The notes below the pieces were generated by a model, which saw nothing but the letters and a program-made list of their open reading frames with translations, ran no database searches and was not told the origin of the DNA. Source: Lactarius indigo (taxonomy: Eukaryota; Basidiomycota; Agaricomycetes; Russulales; Russulaceae). From it: a stretch of 64,000 nt of DNA. Shown here piece by piece: positions 24,090 to 36,811 of the stretch. Position 1 is the stretch's first letter. Each line of letters begins with the position of its first letter. The position numbers were made by a program, and so were the translations under genes. The stretch spans positions 62,001 through 126,000 of the forward strand of contig JAFKAC010000080.1 in assembly GCA_025766275.1 (NCBI GenBank), written 5' to 3'.

Positions 24090-26180
24090 ATGTCATCAGT
24101 CGATAGCGCGGTTCTCGCTCAGATTCTTTCGCAGCTGGAGTCCCTGCAACTCTCGCAGCAAGTTTTACAATCAAAGGTCAGGCCAACTAATCGTGCACCT
24201 TTGGTTGCTGACATCGTGACCCCAGATCGACACCCTAACTAACCCGGTCTCTCCTGGTACATGGCCTGCAGGCAGCCACGAGCTCCCCAGTCCAACCCCC
24301 ACATCTTCGTTGAGCCTCGATGAGGCGCCATCCACCCCACCTTCGGGTCCTACCCAGGCGACAGCAACTTCTGTCGGAAAGAAAAGCGTTGATAGGACTT
24401 CAGAGAAGGAACGCGAAAAGGTCTTGTACCCCGGTCGTGTCTTACTGACGAGTAAGTGCTCGGGGTTTCACTTTCCCCTCTTTGTGACCTCTTGGCTCTC
24501 GGTTCTACGTGCACGTGCTCAGTGGATCCGGCCTGTTAGGCTTCCATTCCGTTTGCAGTGTCTCGGACTTTATGTAAACTGCTAAATTGGCATCAAACAT
24601 CGCTAACGAAGCATCGTAGCATACCCCGACCAGCACGGCGTTAAACCAGTTCCGCTCAAATGGGGCGCAGCGAACCCGACCGAACGTGGTCCCGTGATTC
24701 CCTCGCGTCTCGCTTCGTCCATCAAGCAACGCAATGCCATTGGCGCCCACTCGGGCTCTTATTCGATCTACCGGGCTCTTGCTGTGGCGATGGGCACGCT
24801 GATCCCCACACATAAGCCGGATTACGCGCGAACAGAGCCGCCGGTAGCCATCCCGCCGAATCCCGCCTGGTTTGACGCTAGCAAAATCGTCTCTTTTGAC
24901 CCATGGGGCCACCTCACGACACAGGTGTTTCGCGCAGAGTCGGCTGCTGGGTTGGACATCCGGCCCAGTATTGCGATCACCAAGGCGCACATCAAGCTGA
25001 GCGAGATCGACGAGTCGTCCCGCGGGGGCGCTATCGTCGTGGATGGGAAGATCGTGCTGGAAAGCGCGCCGTTGTTAAACGCGGATGGAACAACGAGCAC
25101 GGCGAATCCTGGGGTGGAGATTAACGTGAGCAAGGCTGCCGTGGAACCCGTTTGGTACCTACCCGGCGTGGCAGAGCGGTTCAAGATGTGAGTATTCCGT
25201 TTACGTTTGTGACACGTAGTGCTGACGACCGGCGCAGTTCAGAAAGTTTGCTCCGCAGAGCTCTCTTTGAGGAAACCGGCGGTATGTATCCAGAGTTGGT
25301 CACACGACCAGACATCAAGGTTTTCCTACCGCCCATTGGGGGTATGACCGTCTACATTTGTACGTCATGTTCTTGGTACCTGATCTTATCAACCGGGAGT
25401 GATATGTATACCCTATAGTCGGACCACCTTCGTACCTCTCAGATGAAAGCAAGGAGCTTACCCTGCGCGTGCACGACGAATGTAAGCGCTAATTTGGTGA
25501 CCAGAGTTCCCCTTTTTCACACCGCATCGCGCAGGCAACGGATCGGACGTGTTTGGCTCCGACATTTGTACGTGCAAGCCGTATCTCGTCTTCGCTATCG
25601 AGGAATGCATCCGTACGGCCCAGCGTGGCGGAGTCGGCGTCGTCGTGTACTTCCGTAAAGAAGGCCGCGCACTCGGTGAAGTGACCAAATATCTGGTCTA
25701 CAACCTCCGCAAGCGCGGCGGCGACTCGGCGGACAAGTACTTCCGTGCAACGGAACTGGTTGCGGGCGTGAAGGACATGCGCTTCCAAGCGCTCATGCCG
25801 GACGTCTTGCACTGGTTGGGCATCAAGAAGATCGACAACATGGTTTCGATGAGCGACATGTGCGGCGATCTCTATTCGTGCTGGACTCTTACATGTTGGA
25901 CGCTGATATGTGCGTTCTGGATAGGAAATACGATGCGATCGTGCAGTCGGGCATCCCCATCCTTAAGCGCTACGACATTCCTGGTTCGTCGTCTTGTCAT
26001 TGCGTTTAGCTCGGCTTTCAATTTCTGATGCGCGGATACCCAGAATACCTCATTCCTATGGACTCGCGGGTTGAAATCGACGCCAAAATCGCTGCGGGTT
26101 ACTTCACAAGCGGAAAGGCTGTTACTGCCGAAGACCTCGTCAAGACAGTTGGGCGGACGTGGGAGGAGACGGAGCATTAG
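24090..26180 (+). CDS. urg1: uracil-regulated GTP cyclohydrolase II-like protein
   Basis: The start is the ATG at 24090 (MSSVDSAVLAQIL). Several short introns follow, for example one ending CTGCAG at about 24270 and one after 24448. The stop is at 26178-26180. The body contains 'AIGAHSGSYSIYRALAVA', 'PVWYLPGVAERF' and then a GTP cyclohydrolase II domain. That domain carries 'LRVHDECNGSDVFGSDIC', whose two Cys with the downstream 'CKPYL' Cys form the zinc site, and 'GVGVVVYFRKEGRALGE'. The long N-terminal extension and the spelling match URC1/urg1 proteins, fungal paralogues of riboflavin Rib1 tied to uracil catabolism. The C-terminus reads 'PEYLIPMDSRVEIDAKI'. The exact reaction of this subfamily is not settled by sequence. 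Confidence 0.85.
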
Positions 26181-26395
26181 TGATTTCTTCGATGTATTGT
26201 ATTCAATATCAGTTGTAGAGTAGTGTACAGACTCGTAATGCCCTCGTCACAGACTGCTGGAGATGTGGGGGTTCTGGCTGCGGAGGATCGGACCGCAGGG
26301 AAATGCCCTGACACGAGTCACGCGGACTGTCGCGTTGACGCGTTCAAGCTGCTCTAAACGATCACTCTCGGTAGCATGCTCAGTAGAAAGACCTC
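26181..26395. other. short intergenic spacer
   Basis: It separates urg1 from the nuclease gene. An upstream ATG at about 26239 opens a short frame with no recognised motif; it might be a 5' leader exon of the next gene. Confidence 0.35.
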
Positions 26396-29016
26396 ATGCC
26401 GACAGGAACATTGTTTCACGGATTCATCCCGCCTTTCCCAATCAGAGTCGACGAGTTTGGTCCCGCACCTGGATCTACAGCTGCACTGCACCTTCTCTCG
26501 CACACCCATTCCGACCACATCCTTGGGTTATCAGCCAAGTCGTTCGCGTCAACAATAATATGCTCCGCAGACGCGAAAGAGATGTTGCTCAGGCATGAGG
26601 TGTATAATGAGCGCGCGTTGAAGGATATGGAACTTCGCGATGAGGCACGACTTTCGAGAACGTTTGGCCATCTGAGGGTGCCGCCGCTGTTGAGGGACGG
26701 AAGATTCGACTATTCTGGAAGCAGGGACTTGTTGGTGTGTCAACTCTACAATCGCGCATAGTAAAGCTCCTCGCCAACTATACACCCCAGAGAACTCTCC
26801 CCCTCAACACCCCTACCAAAATTGAGCTGTCCGATAAGCAGACCGTCATTCTCACTCTTTTCGATGCCAATCACTGTCCTGGCGCTGTCATGTACTCCCC
26901 GTGGCTATGTGTGAGATGTGCGTGTTTTGATTCGTTTTTATCAGGTTTCTCGTGGAAGGCTCTCAAGGCGCTGTTCTCCATACCGGAGACTTTCGTGCTG
27001 AGCCCTGGTTTCTCGATGACATACGTCGCAATCCCTTTCTACAACCGTATCTTGCTCCACCAGAAACGCCCGGAAGTGCCGTGGTTGGACAGCGCGGCAG
27101 CAAGTACGAAGGAGATCCCCTATTTAAGACGCTTGATGCAATCTATCTCGACACTGCATGCTTGCTATCGATGACGGACGTGCCAACAAAGGTACGTCAT
27201 CCTTTTTTCCTCGCATTTATGTGTGATTCTGATGCGGTGCCATACCTTTAGAGCGATGCGACTTTCGGCTTGGTTTCCTTGATGGCTTTGTTCCCCCCAG
27301 AAACGTCTTTCTTCATCAACTCTTGGACGTGGGGCTATGAAGACATCCTCCGTGCCATAGCTCATCACTTCCAAAGCCGGGTATTCCCTTCTCGCTGGTG
27401 TTTTGGCATGCCGACTGACCGCTGCACAGATTCACGTTGATCGCTACAAACATTCTGTCTACTCCCACCTCGCCGACCCTTTTTTGCGCTCATTGATCAC
27501 TCTTGACGCGTCCAAAACACGCTTCCATGCGTGCGAGCGCTTCAATCGGTGCTCACATGCCAGCGCAGACGATGTCGTGTACATCAATCCGGTGACCATT
27601 GGCAAAGTTAAATGGGAGCAATACCGCCTCCTGACTGAAAGCAAGCTGCGTGCGGCGCAGCCCGTCACGGTCCTGGTTCGCCCCCCTGTCCTTTGATCAC
27701 ACGTCATTTCTCTTTCTCACGTTGCTTCCCAGCTGGTGCCGCTTTCGCGTCACTCGCCTCTTAACGAGCTCCGTGCATTCGTCTCTCTCTTCCGCCCCAC
27801 CCGCGTCGTGCCCAATACGCTAGATCCATCCCTCCATGGCCTCGATGCGCTCTGCATCCCCAATATCTTCGCGGGGTGCCTTTCAAATTCCCAACTTCCC
27901 TCCGCGTCCGCCTTTGCTGAAGCGCTAGCCGACGATGATTTGGAAATAAGAGAGGGCGGCGGAGACTCGGCACTGCAAAACCTGGTCGGAAACGACGCAG
28001 AGTGCACTGCGCATGCATGGGCGGACTTGGGACGCGGGGCGGAAAAGCTGGCTGTCGTGGAACAGTTCCTAACCGGAACAATGCGTCATGCCGTCCGCCG
28101 CATGCTGGGGCTTGCGCCTCTGCCCCGTGACGACAGCGATGGTGCGGAACGCGCCGTGAGCATGTTGCAGCGTATACGCGATAAGCAGCGTATCCAGGCC
28201 TGTCGTGGCGGCCAAAGCAGTAGTGCAGGCGAGAGCGATCAGGAGACCGAGAGCGGGGACTCGGACGCCCATGCTAGGACTGCGAGGTTGCTATTCGGGC
28301 TCGCAGGGAGCAGTCAGTCCCAGGAGGAGGAGGAAGGGCCCGCGACAGTTCCCGTTTCGCGCGTGCCCACGCCGCCGGTCTGGGAGCGTGGATCCCAACA
28401 TACGATCGCACGCGGTAATCCTTGGAACGTGACCCATCCGGATCTCTCTTCCTCTCAAGAATCAACCGATAAGGACGCCGGAGACGCGCACGCGGTGCGT
28501 TTTGCGGATTTCGAGCCAAGGCATTCGTCCTCACCTCGTCTGGTCGCACATGCGACCTCCCCTCCGTCACTCACCTCGTCACACTCACATGCCCACCCTT
28601 CCGGCAGAGGCGATCCACCACTGGTGAATCTGAAGAATATCCCTCTCACCCAGACAAAGCGCCAGCGCCCTCGGTCCCAATCTCTCTCCCAATCCCAGTC
28701 CCAGTCCCAGTCGCCCCCTCCCGTAATTCATTCGCACGCATCGAACCCAACTACGAAGCGTCGCAAGCTCGAAAGGCTGCCAACCGTCCCGGCACACGTC
28801 GACGGCGCACCCACATCTATGCTTGCGTCCCCCCTGAAACAGGCTGTCGCGGCGCGCACAGAAAACTTTACCGCCGCTGACCTGGATATCCATCACGCGC
28901 GCAAGCAAGGTCCAGATGTCGATGCTGAAAACCACAAGGCGCACCGCCGTGCGTTGCGCGCCCGCAGTCGCGTAATCGAAGAGAAGCTCCGGAGCGCGCT
29001 GCTTGTTCCTACATAG
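26396..29016 (+). CDS. Artemis/SNM1-type metallo-beta-lactamase (beta-CASP) nuclease
   Basis: The start is ATG 26396 (MPTGTLFHGFIPPFPIRV). The zinc motif HTHSDH is at residues 36-41, followed by 'DANHCPGAVM', 'LHTGDFR' and 'YLDTACLL', the metal-ligand and beta-CASP blocks of the SNM1/DCLRE1 family. 'INSWTWGYEDILRAI' and 'IHVDRYKH' fit the Artemis-like branch. Members cut DNA ends in interstrand crosslink repair or end joining in the nucleus. Small introns interrupt the catalytic half near 26735, 26890, 27190 and 27380. The C-terminal 350 residues are low-complexity (Ser/Gln repeats, His-rich and acidic stretches) with a basic end, probably disordered. The intron at about 26735 would be only 32 nt with the acceptor I favour, so that junction is uncertain. 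Confidence 0.85.
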
Positions 29017-29780
29017 CCTTCACCGGACAAGGGGCCGTGGGCCGAAAAGTCGGCCTGAGGGTCATTCGAAACAATCGATACACATGGCGATGGAGTCGAT
29101 TGGAATTCCAGCGCAATGCTTGCAGCCCTAGTGCGTTACAGTAGGAGCGTTGCGTAAGCCGTTCTTCTATACAACATTTAGGCATCGCTTTGTCACGCAG
29201 TTGTCAGGCTCTGTACCCTTTTAGTGACCCGCTGTCATCTTTTTTGACTGCTCACTATCTACCTCAGCACTCCCGCTTTCATTCTCTGTCTTTTTGGCAG
29301 ATGGGTGTTTGATACTGGGAGACAGCTTGCTTCCGCGGTGTTTTATTTTGCCACTTCGGAGTCTGCTCTTGAAGTGGTTTCCCAAACGATTACATGTAGC
29401 ACCTGGTGTATTGCTGTCTCCGATCGTTCCATCAACAGAGTCTGTGTATCCAAACATCTGCTCGCCATCACCATACTCCCTCGATAGAATACGTGTATCG
29501 GGTATTCGTTCTGACCCCTGCGTTTGCCCATAACCTTCCTTTTTCTTATGTCGAATCAGACAACAAAGACAACGACACCGTGAAAGTCTGCCAAGAGTTC
29601 GTATCTCATGTGTTCCCTTTCTACCCTTACTAAGAGTCGTTTAGTTGACGCGCAGTCCAACTAAAAGGCATTCCTCTTCCGCTGACCTGGGTATCTCCCT
29701 GTATCAGGCCATATGCGCATGACTCCGGTGGCATAAGGTAAGTTCATTCATGTGGACTTTGGAGTCTTCTGAACCAGGAG
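29017..29780. other. intergenic region, no gene seen
   Basis: This is the 3' flank of the nuclease gene. Short open frames exist on both strands, but none has a recognisable motif or coding-like structure. Confidence 0.4.
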
Positions 29781-29784
29781 CGCA

Positions 29785-30153
29785 GAACAACATCAGTCTC
29801 CATCGCCCGAGCAACGCCCCCGTGCAGCCATCTCGCTGTTCCTCAACCCCACGGAACTATCGAAATACCTCCACGCGAGGATCAGACAGTTGAGGTAAGC
29901 AAAGGTTTACTCTCTACATTTTCAGCACTATCACCCTCCATTGGCCGCTACCAACGAAGACATTTTCAGCACGAACGTAGGGCGACGCACAGTAACGCGA
30001 GGCCGAACTTGGGGATACGCAAGCCGTTTGAGTGAGCTTGAGGAGGTGCGCTGCGCAGCTGCAGCTGCGGTTGACGTCGCTAACGCACGCACGCTCGTGG
30101 AGTCTGATCCGGAGCAAACCGCACTTGAGCAGGAGCGGGAACGCGCGACCTAG
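29785..30153 (+). CDS. possible small gene or gene remnant, unknown function
   Basis: A candidate exon at about 29798-29894 (reads AAISLFLNPTELSKYLHARI) ends in a good donor, GTAAGC. Two near-identical acceptor contexts ending CATTTTCAG follow, at about 29927 and 29970. The next exon reads NVGRRTVTRGRTWGYASRLS and then an Ala/Glu-rich helix, ending at a TAG (30151-30153). The same frame continues past that stop in similar style to about 30220, so the stop could be a disabling mutation. I recognise no family and no confident start codon. It may be a pseudogene or chance. Confidence 0.25.
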
Positions 30154-30674
30154 CTGGAGGCCCACATGACATCCCCCCAGCTGGAGCTCGAGTCGTCTGC
30201 ACAAGGGGGCGGCGTTGCAATACGACTGAGGGTGTGCGATCACACGCCAGGGCCTGAGTTGTCGGACGCAGGAAGGGGGGCGATTCCACCGACCCAATCT
30301 TTTCCTTCCCATTCCAGTTGCACTGGCAGAAGCAGCAAACGCGACATAGACCAGCTACGAGCGTCCAACGCAGGCAAGATCAAGAGCGGTCCCGGTTTCG
30401 CGGACTACCACACTGACCATCTTCTTCCTTCCCACGGGTATCTCACGATGGGGGGTCAAAACGATTTATTCTTCGCTATTTATGTAGCGGTCCCTCGCCA
30501 TATTCCTACTTTAGTCGTAGGGGGGGACAGGCGGCTGTGTCTACATGTCTTTAGGGGAAGGCTAGTATTATGTTCACATTGGCGCATCCCTTTACAAGAT
30601 GCCGACAACTGAAAGAGTACTCAGACATTATACAAATGAGTCGGGATATACCAAACGTCCAAGCTCCACTAATA

Positions 30675-32279
30675 TCACGTAGTCAGTCTACCGTCAATCT
30701 GAGACAGTGGCCTGTAACTCACATGCATTCCCCTCCCTATATTCGAATGCACAGAAACCCTCAAGTCGTTCTTTCCAAGCGGGGCCATCTTCGGGGTGAT
30801 GCCCCACCACCCATTCGTACCATCTATCCAATGGTTGTTAACGGTAAATCCGATAACGGTGCCATGGATCCCCGTTCCCCCTGGGAATCCTATACTACCC
30901 CAGACCTGCCCAATGCCGCGCTGCTGTTTAGTTTCCATTCCAGGGCCTTGGGAGACGCGCTCAATGCCGTATTTCTTTATATCTTCTGCGCTGGGGTTCG
31001 TCCTTCCAACGGAGAAGGTTCCTACGTTCTTTTGACTGCGGACCCAGGCCGCAGTATCGTCCGTGTAATCAATGAGATGCCCCCTGCAAAATCGGTGGTG
31101 TTAGCTGAAAAAGGCTCAGCAATAGCGAAGAACGTACCGAATAGCATCGTCATAGCTAAGGTTTCGAAGGCTTGTAATGAGCTCGTGACGAGCGAGAATT
31201 TGACGAAACTCCTCAAGCAAACCCGCAAGGTCATTGAGTACATCCGACAGGTCCTGGGGGTTCGTCGAGTAGTTGGAACGCTTGGAATGAATTTCTAGGA
31301 ACAATTCCTCTATCTTGCGACGACGCCTAATCCTCGAACTTTCGTCGCCGGGGAGGGTACTGTTCAAGAGCACCGCAAGACGAATATCATCGAAAGCCTT
31401 GCGAGTGCGGAGGTACAGATCAGGATCCATTGAGATGGATCTTGGGATCTCGGGCTCGATATTGCAGTAATGACGGAGGCGCACGGAACTCGGGACGGGA
31501 ATGCAGTTGGCATTGAATCGAGCGAGATTTTCGGTAACGCCTGCGTTCACATCGATATGGGCACTTCCCATGTCTCCGAGGACATTATATTGGACTTCTA
31601 TAGATACGTCGCTTTCCTTTGCCAGGCTATTGATCTGTGCTTCGAGCTTTCCCGACGCTTGGGCATCAACATTAACGTCAATGGAGCTCTTGAGATGTAT
31701 TAGAGTGGACTCAGACTGGGAAGTGCATTTCCTATAATAAAACGCATTTGTCTCGGTGTATACGTAGATCAAAATGAAATCTTACCAGACCGCAGTGAAC
31801 CTAGCTTCACGAGAAATCTCGTGGACATAGTAGTCACCATATCGTTCACGGAACACAGGAGGATTGTTGACCAAGGACTTGGCTACCTCCGTGAGTTTGG
31901 CACCATTGCCAACGCGCGTGGAAAGTCCGCGCTTCTCGCATTGAAGAACAATCAGGATACTGTATCCAGTCGAGGCATGCGAGTGAGAGAAATCGAATAC
32001 AGTATTGACACTAGCCTCGACATCGCCACCAGCAAGAGTGATGGATCCGTTACGACTGAAGACCTCACTGACGTCGAGCTCATGAAGATTCTCGATCAAG
32101 CGAAGGCTGTACTGGGTCCCGGTCTTGTCGTCTACCACCTCCTGAGGGGTGATTGTGGCAGGATCGATGGCACTGGCGGGCATGTCGCCAGAAATACCAT
32201 CCACTGAAGTGCCCAGCTCCATGCCAGCAACAAAGGTCTCAGCAGATGGAGAGCGATCGAGAGTTGAGAACTTGGACAT
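30675..32279 (-). CDS. uncharacterised 498-aa protein, possibly MACPF-like
   Basis: Three exons on the minus strand (32279-31786, 31731-31138, 31083-30675) join in frame to 498 aa. The start is MSKFSTLDRSPSAETF and the introns have GT and AG ends. No signal peptide or membrane helix is obvious. The segment 'FRERYGDYYVHEI' followed by an aromatic/basic strand resembles the 'YGDYFV' region of a fungal protein class I loosely associate with membrane-attack/perforin-like folds. A Ser/Asp-rich beta-like stretch follows, then a helical middle (about 270-350), and a Gly/Trp-rich C-terminal domain around 'GTNGWWGITPKMAPLG'. The fold assignment is a weak impression and no lytic function should be assumed. 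The gene structure itself is well supported. Confidence 0.7.
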
Positions 32280-33566
32280 GGCTCTGCAACGGGGGGATCA
32301 ATAAATCTGGGATGCAACTGGTGAAGCCTGAAGGGGACTTGCTTGTTAAGTGAAGATAGTTGAGTCAAGTAAACGGCAAGTTTTCCTGAGTGAGAGAATA
32401 TACCAGGATGCCGCAGGATTCGTCGAAAGACGTCCCCTTTTATAATCAACAATTCCCCAGTTACGAAACTAATAGATCGCAGGAATGTCTATGTCTGATC
32501 GTCGGAAGAACGGTGGGATGGACACGCCAATCGAGACAGTGAGAGGCTGCTGGGAAAATTGGTCTTTTCTCGGGGACAGAATCGCCATGACAGTTGCTGG
32601 CCGACAAATGCAACAGACGAAAGGTACGACCGACTGACACTGCAAGCTTAAGACTGAGAGCAGGCACCGCCACAGGAACCAGTGATATTTCATGTATCCA
32701 ATAGTTGCGACGATACAACGGACAGTACCTGTCGAGGACGCATCCGGTACCAGTTAGTTCGGAAATACTATTGCTAAGCCGCATGCATCGTGATATATGT
32801 TACGGGACTTTGCGACTCGGACGGAATGGATAGGAGCGCTCATACCAAGTTAAGTTACGTCGAATTTACTATTTCTCCCAGCCAAAAGGTCAGGATGAAT
32901 GTGGTAGGCCTTGAGCATCGCCTCTCCTGGGCCGTTTGTTGTGTGATACGTAATTGTCATTGCTATTCCCGCTAGTACGTGCGGCGCTTGGCGTGGACCC
33001 ACCACGTGTATTTCTCAACGCGTTCTCAATGCGGCATGTACTTGCACGAGAGTTGATGCAAAGCACGGGAGAGGGAGAGATGAAACATTCCCCCAGGTTG
33101 CGTTTGCGTCGGGGTTTATCACAGGGCATATTACGGCCGCGCATTAGATTGCTGTATCGTGGGATGAGGAGAGGTAGGCGTTTTTTTGTGGAGCGGGCAC
33201 GTCCGAGGACGCGATGGAGAGCTCGCGGTGCTCGGGGAAGGGGTTCGTGTGGGAGGGTCTTTGAGTTAACGCATGTCATGCAAACGAGGAATAAATAATT
33301 GTACAGTCGTGGCAGCACGCAGTCTCTGCCGGGTGAGTGATAGGCACTTCGAAGGATCAGTTGGAGAGTTCAATTAGTCTTTTCCAACAGGGAGCCGAAC
33401 AGAAATATTCCAATTTACAGAACCAGACAACATCGATGGCGCGCGTCGTGCTGCCATTTTGTATCCATATAGGACGTGGACTGCGGTCTATCGTACATCC
33501 TTCGGTGTAGACGTTAACGAGGAACGAGACGATTCGTGGTGCTACAGGGGCGAAGAAAGAGAAACA
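32280..33566. other. intergenic region, no gene seen
   Basis: It contains the promoter side of the 498-aa gene and the 3' side of the JEN1-like gene. The longest open frame on the plus strand (32954-33298) is Arg-rich and looks like a GC-rich chance frame. Confidence 0.45.
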
Positions 33567-35511
33567 TCATAGGTTCTCGCTGATCTCTGACAGTGCCTCT
33601 GACCCAGGATGCTTCTCCACGTCTTTAACATCAGGCACAGCGCCTTCGAAAGCAGGTTTCTGCTGCTCGAAGTTCGATCCGTGATTCCTGGTACCTGAGA
33701 TCAGTATTCCTTAGAATTAGGTGAAGGTGTTATAGGACTCACTCGGGCCCGATGATAGTGATGACGATGACGAAGGTGGCAATGGCGCCGAGGAAGATAC
33801 CCTGCACGGTGGCATAGTCGGGTACTTCTTCGACCTTACCATTCCTCACGACGGTTTTTTTCAAGTGTTCCCCACCAACCGCCTCGATCTGCGCAGATGC
33901 AGACGAGATCATCTACCCCATCCCGTCAGTCGGGGACCAAACAGGCCCAACATAGATGCAGGAGACGACGCACGTTCCCCAGCTGATACGCAACCCCTGG
34001 GAACGTAGCACGGAATCCGGGAGGGCTCATCTCAGCGAGCTGGATGGGGATGACGCCCCACGCGCCCTGCACGCCAAATTGCACACAGAACGCGCCGGCT
34101 GAGAGCCCGCTAAAGCTAGACGGAAGGATCCAGAGCGGGATGAAAGCTCCGCTAAGGAGAACAAAGATGATAATCGTGAGCCTACGGCCGATATACTGCG
34201 ACACGGATCCCGCAATGGCGCCGCCGCTGGAACAACAAATAAGTTTTTGCTGGTCGGGATTAGTGAGAGGTCATAGACGCACGTGATGGCCCCGCAATTG
34301 CCGATGATCGTAGCGATGATTGCGTGGCGAGTATCGAAGCCCTTGCTCGTTTTGAGGTATGTCGGGTACAGATCTTGGGAACCATGCGAAAGAAAGGTAA
34401 AACCTATTTCTTATCAGCTCCTGCCGCCCGCGTTTATAACGCTAAAAAAAAAAACGCACCAGCCATGAGAAGCACCGCGTATATGCACAGCCCCCAATGC
34501 TGCTTGAGCATCTCTCCGACTTGATGTATGAACACCTTGGTCTTCTTTCCCGTATTGGAGCCAAGCGAGCGCTCTAGGCCTTTCGCACGGATGAAGACCT
34601 CGCTTTCCGGGATGAGCGCCCGAATGAAAGCGGCAAAGGCAGAAATTCCCGAGGTGGTCCAGAAGAGCACGCGCCAGCCGTGGTGGGTCTTCGGGACGAG
34701 GAACAGGTTCAGGACGGCGGAAATAAGGTAGCCGACGGCGTATCCTTGTTGCAGCACGCCCGAGGCGAGCCCGCGTGCCTCGACGGGGAGATTTTCGAGC
34801 GCGGTAGACGAGGCTAAACCCCAAACACCGCCCATCGCTATGCCGAAAAGGGTCCGCACTGCGAGGAACTGCTGGAAGTTTTGGACGAAGCTGGTACCCA
34901 GTTGGACTGAAGAGCACAGGAGAAGATTCGCCACCAGCGGCCACTTTCGTCCAAAGCGATCCGATAGGACACCAAAGATAACCTGTCACGTGATGAAATG
35001 TTTAGCATGCGTCTCCCGAATTGAGTACTGTGGTCGACGACAATCGGAAACTATCGTTTCCGTGCCAGAGGCCGAGGAGTAGAACCCAGTGTCCGAGGCT
35101 CCGAAGAAGTAAGAAGAGAAGGCACTCACAGCGCCAATAGATCGGACGAGAAGAGTCAAAGTAATAGCCGTCGTCTAAAGTTTCACAGAACCATCAGGGA
35201 CGGAGAGCAAGATAATAAGGGAAAACGCACGATGGAAGAATTATCCTTTCCGAATTGTGCCCCCAGGGCAGTGACGCTGAGCGCGACGTTGAAGAAATCA
35301 ATCGCATCGCAAGTCCAAGCCAGCCATCTAGTGCGGGGAAACCGCGATCAGTTCCTGCCAAACTCATCGTAGGAGATGCTTTTTCATACCCGGAGAGGAA
35401 CTGCAACCACTGGATAAACGTAAGCCCACCTAGGACCTGGGCTAGCGGCTTGCGTGGATAGTCGTGTGCTTGCCGACGCGGGACAAGATTACGGATAAAA
35501 TACGGCGCCAT
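33567..35511 (-). CDS. JEN1: JEN1-like carboxylate (lactate/pyruvate) permease
   Basis: The start is the ATG at 35511-35509 (MAPYFIRNLVPRRQAHDYPR) and the stop is 33567-33569, with several introns of about 50-60 bp. The N-terminal exon runs into 'FIQWLQFLSGYLAWTCDAID'; Asp in that helix is characteristic of the SHS family of proton-carboxylate symporters. The large exon 34434-34934 holds 'SDRFGRKWPLV', 'TLFGIAMGGVWGLAS' and 'LQQGYAVGYLI', all JEN1-type. Helices of the second half are at 33926-34204. The C-terminal tail is hydrophilic and Glu-rich, ending SEALSEISENL. In yeasts JEN1 imports lactate and pyruvate at the plasma membrane. A D-lactate dehydrogenase lies 7 kb to the right. Confidence 0.88.
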
Positions 35512-36811
35512 CAAGCGGATGCAGGTGCAGGGATGGGGAAAGGACAGCAAAGCTAGCTGACGGTGAACCCTCTCTACTTATATACGAGATGACATTCTCG
35601 AAGCATCCCGACTTGAATTCTGGACGTATTCCCCGTAGGACCTCGCGAAAACCGCGGCCCCGCTCTTTTTTTAGCAGGAAAAAAGTTATTGAAGGCAGCA
35701 TGTGAGACGCGTGCCCAGCGGGAACAACGGTCGAGAAGCGGTTTCGCGATGTGGAGCCCCAAGACGACGACAAAGCTCAAGAAGAACCTCCGTCAAACGA
35801 TGAAACGATGCCAGCACCACCACCGTACCTCAATGCCAGATAATCGAGCGACCAGTTTGCACACAATGTCGCGTCCATCTGACGTGCATACAACCAAGAT
35901 AAGTGTTAAAGACAGCTCGGGGACCGCTTCTCGTACTGAGAACTCGGATCGTGGAGTCAGGAAAACGGCGCCATAGCGTGATTGGTGATGGTTCTGTGAC
36001 GGAATGTCGAGATGAAAAAGGCGTTCGGTCGATAGGACGGATAAATAAGCAGATAACGAACTGATACCAGATGAACTGGGGCCCCGATACACTTCCTCCA
36101 CCGAAGTAACTCCAAAAAATTAATACGTCGGCCGGGAATCCGTGTCGACCAGCTCAAATGTGCTGGCGTCAGAAATCATGAGCGCGTGACAATAAGTCAC
36201 GGGACTGCCAAACCGCATCCGCACTCAGAAACTTAGAGAAAAGATCGAGATGAGACGACGCGACTCCGAATCTTAGCACTCAGAAGTCGTGAAGTTGCAT
36301 ACGTGGCAGACGCATTAATCTAGCGGCGCGGAACGCAGCGACCTTGGAAAGTGGTGAACCCTTGACCTCATTTTGCACCAATTGCATGGGCCCATTAAAC
36401 CCGCGGGTCCGTACTATGAAAATTTGACAAGCCCTGAGAGAGACCTCACTGAGACAAGCTGTACGTGGCAGTCCCAGAGTTCGCCAATAGAAGAATTATG
36501 TTTGGAGAACGGCATCGGTCCGACGAAATGGAAGGCAAACAACACCAGTACGTCCAGCGTCTGGACCGACGGAGGAAAACAGTCTGGGTTCCGAAGCTCG
36601 GAAAACCAGCTCAAAGAGGTTTCGTTCCTATCTAACACACAAGGTATTAGATGAGAGTTTGCAGATAGAAGCAATGCGTGACGTGCTCCTCTCGGGTTCT
36701 CCGCCGCACCGGAGAGTTAGCGAAACGACTTGTTTAATGCGGCTCCCAACAAAGTCGCATGAGTACGTGCTCGCCAAGGGGCTTGTTCAATACCAAGCCA
36801 GAAGCATAGAC
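35512..36811. other. intergenic region, no gene seen
   Basis: It includes the JEN1-like promoter (right of 35511) and the 3' flank of the LYR gene. Open frames are short and carry no recognisable motif. Confidence 0.45.

Noticed and set aside
28680..28715. CCCAGT repeat as a possible regulatory microsatellite
   Set aside because: It encodes the Ser/Gln repeat of the nuclease tail and needs no other explanation.
27750..28944. Minus-strand frames opposite the nuclease C-terminal half
   Set aside because: They are antisense to a long coding exon and show no recognisable motif.
30795..31298. Plus-strand frame of 242 codons ending at 31298
   Set aside because: It is antisense to exons 2 and 3 of the 498-aa gene, which splice cleanly.
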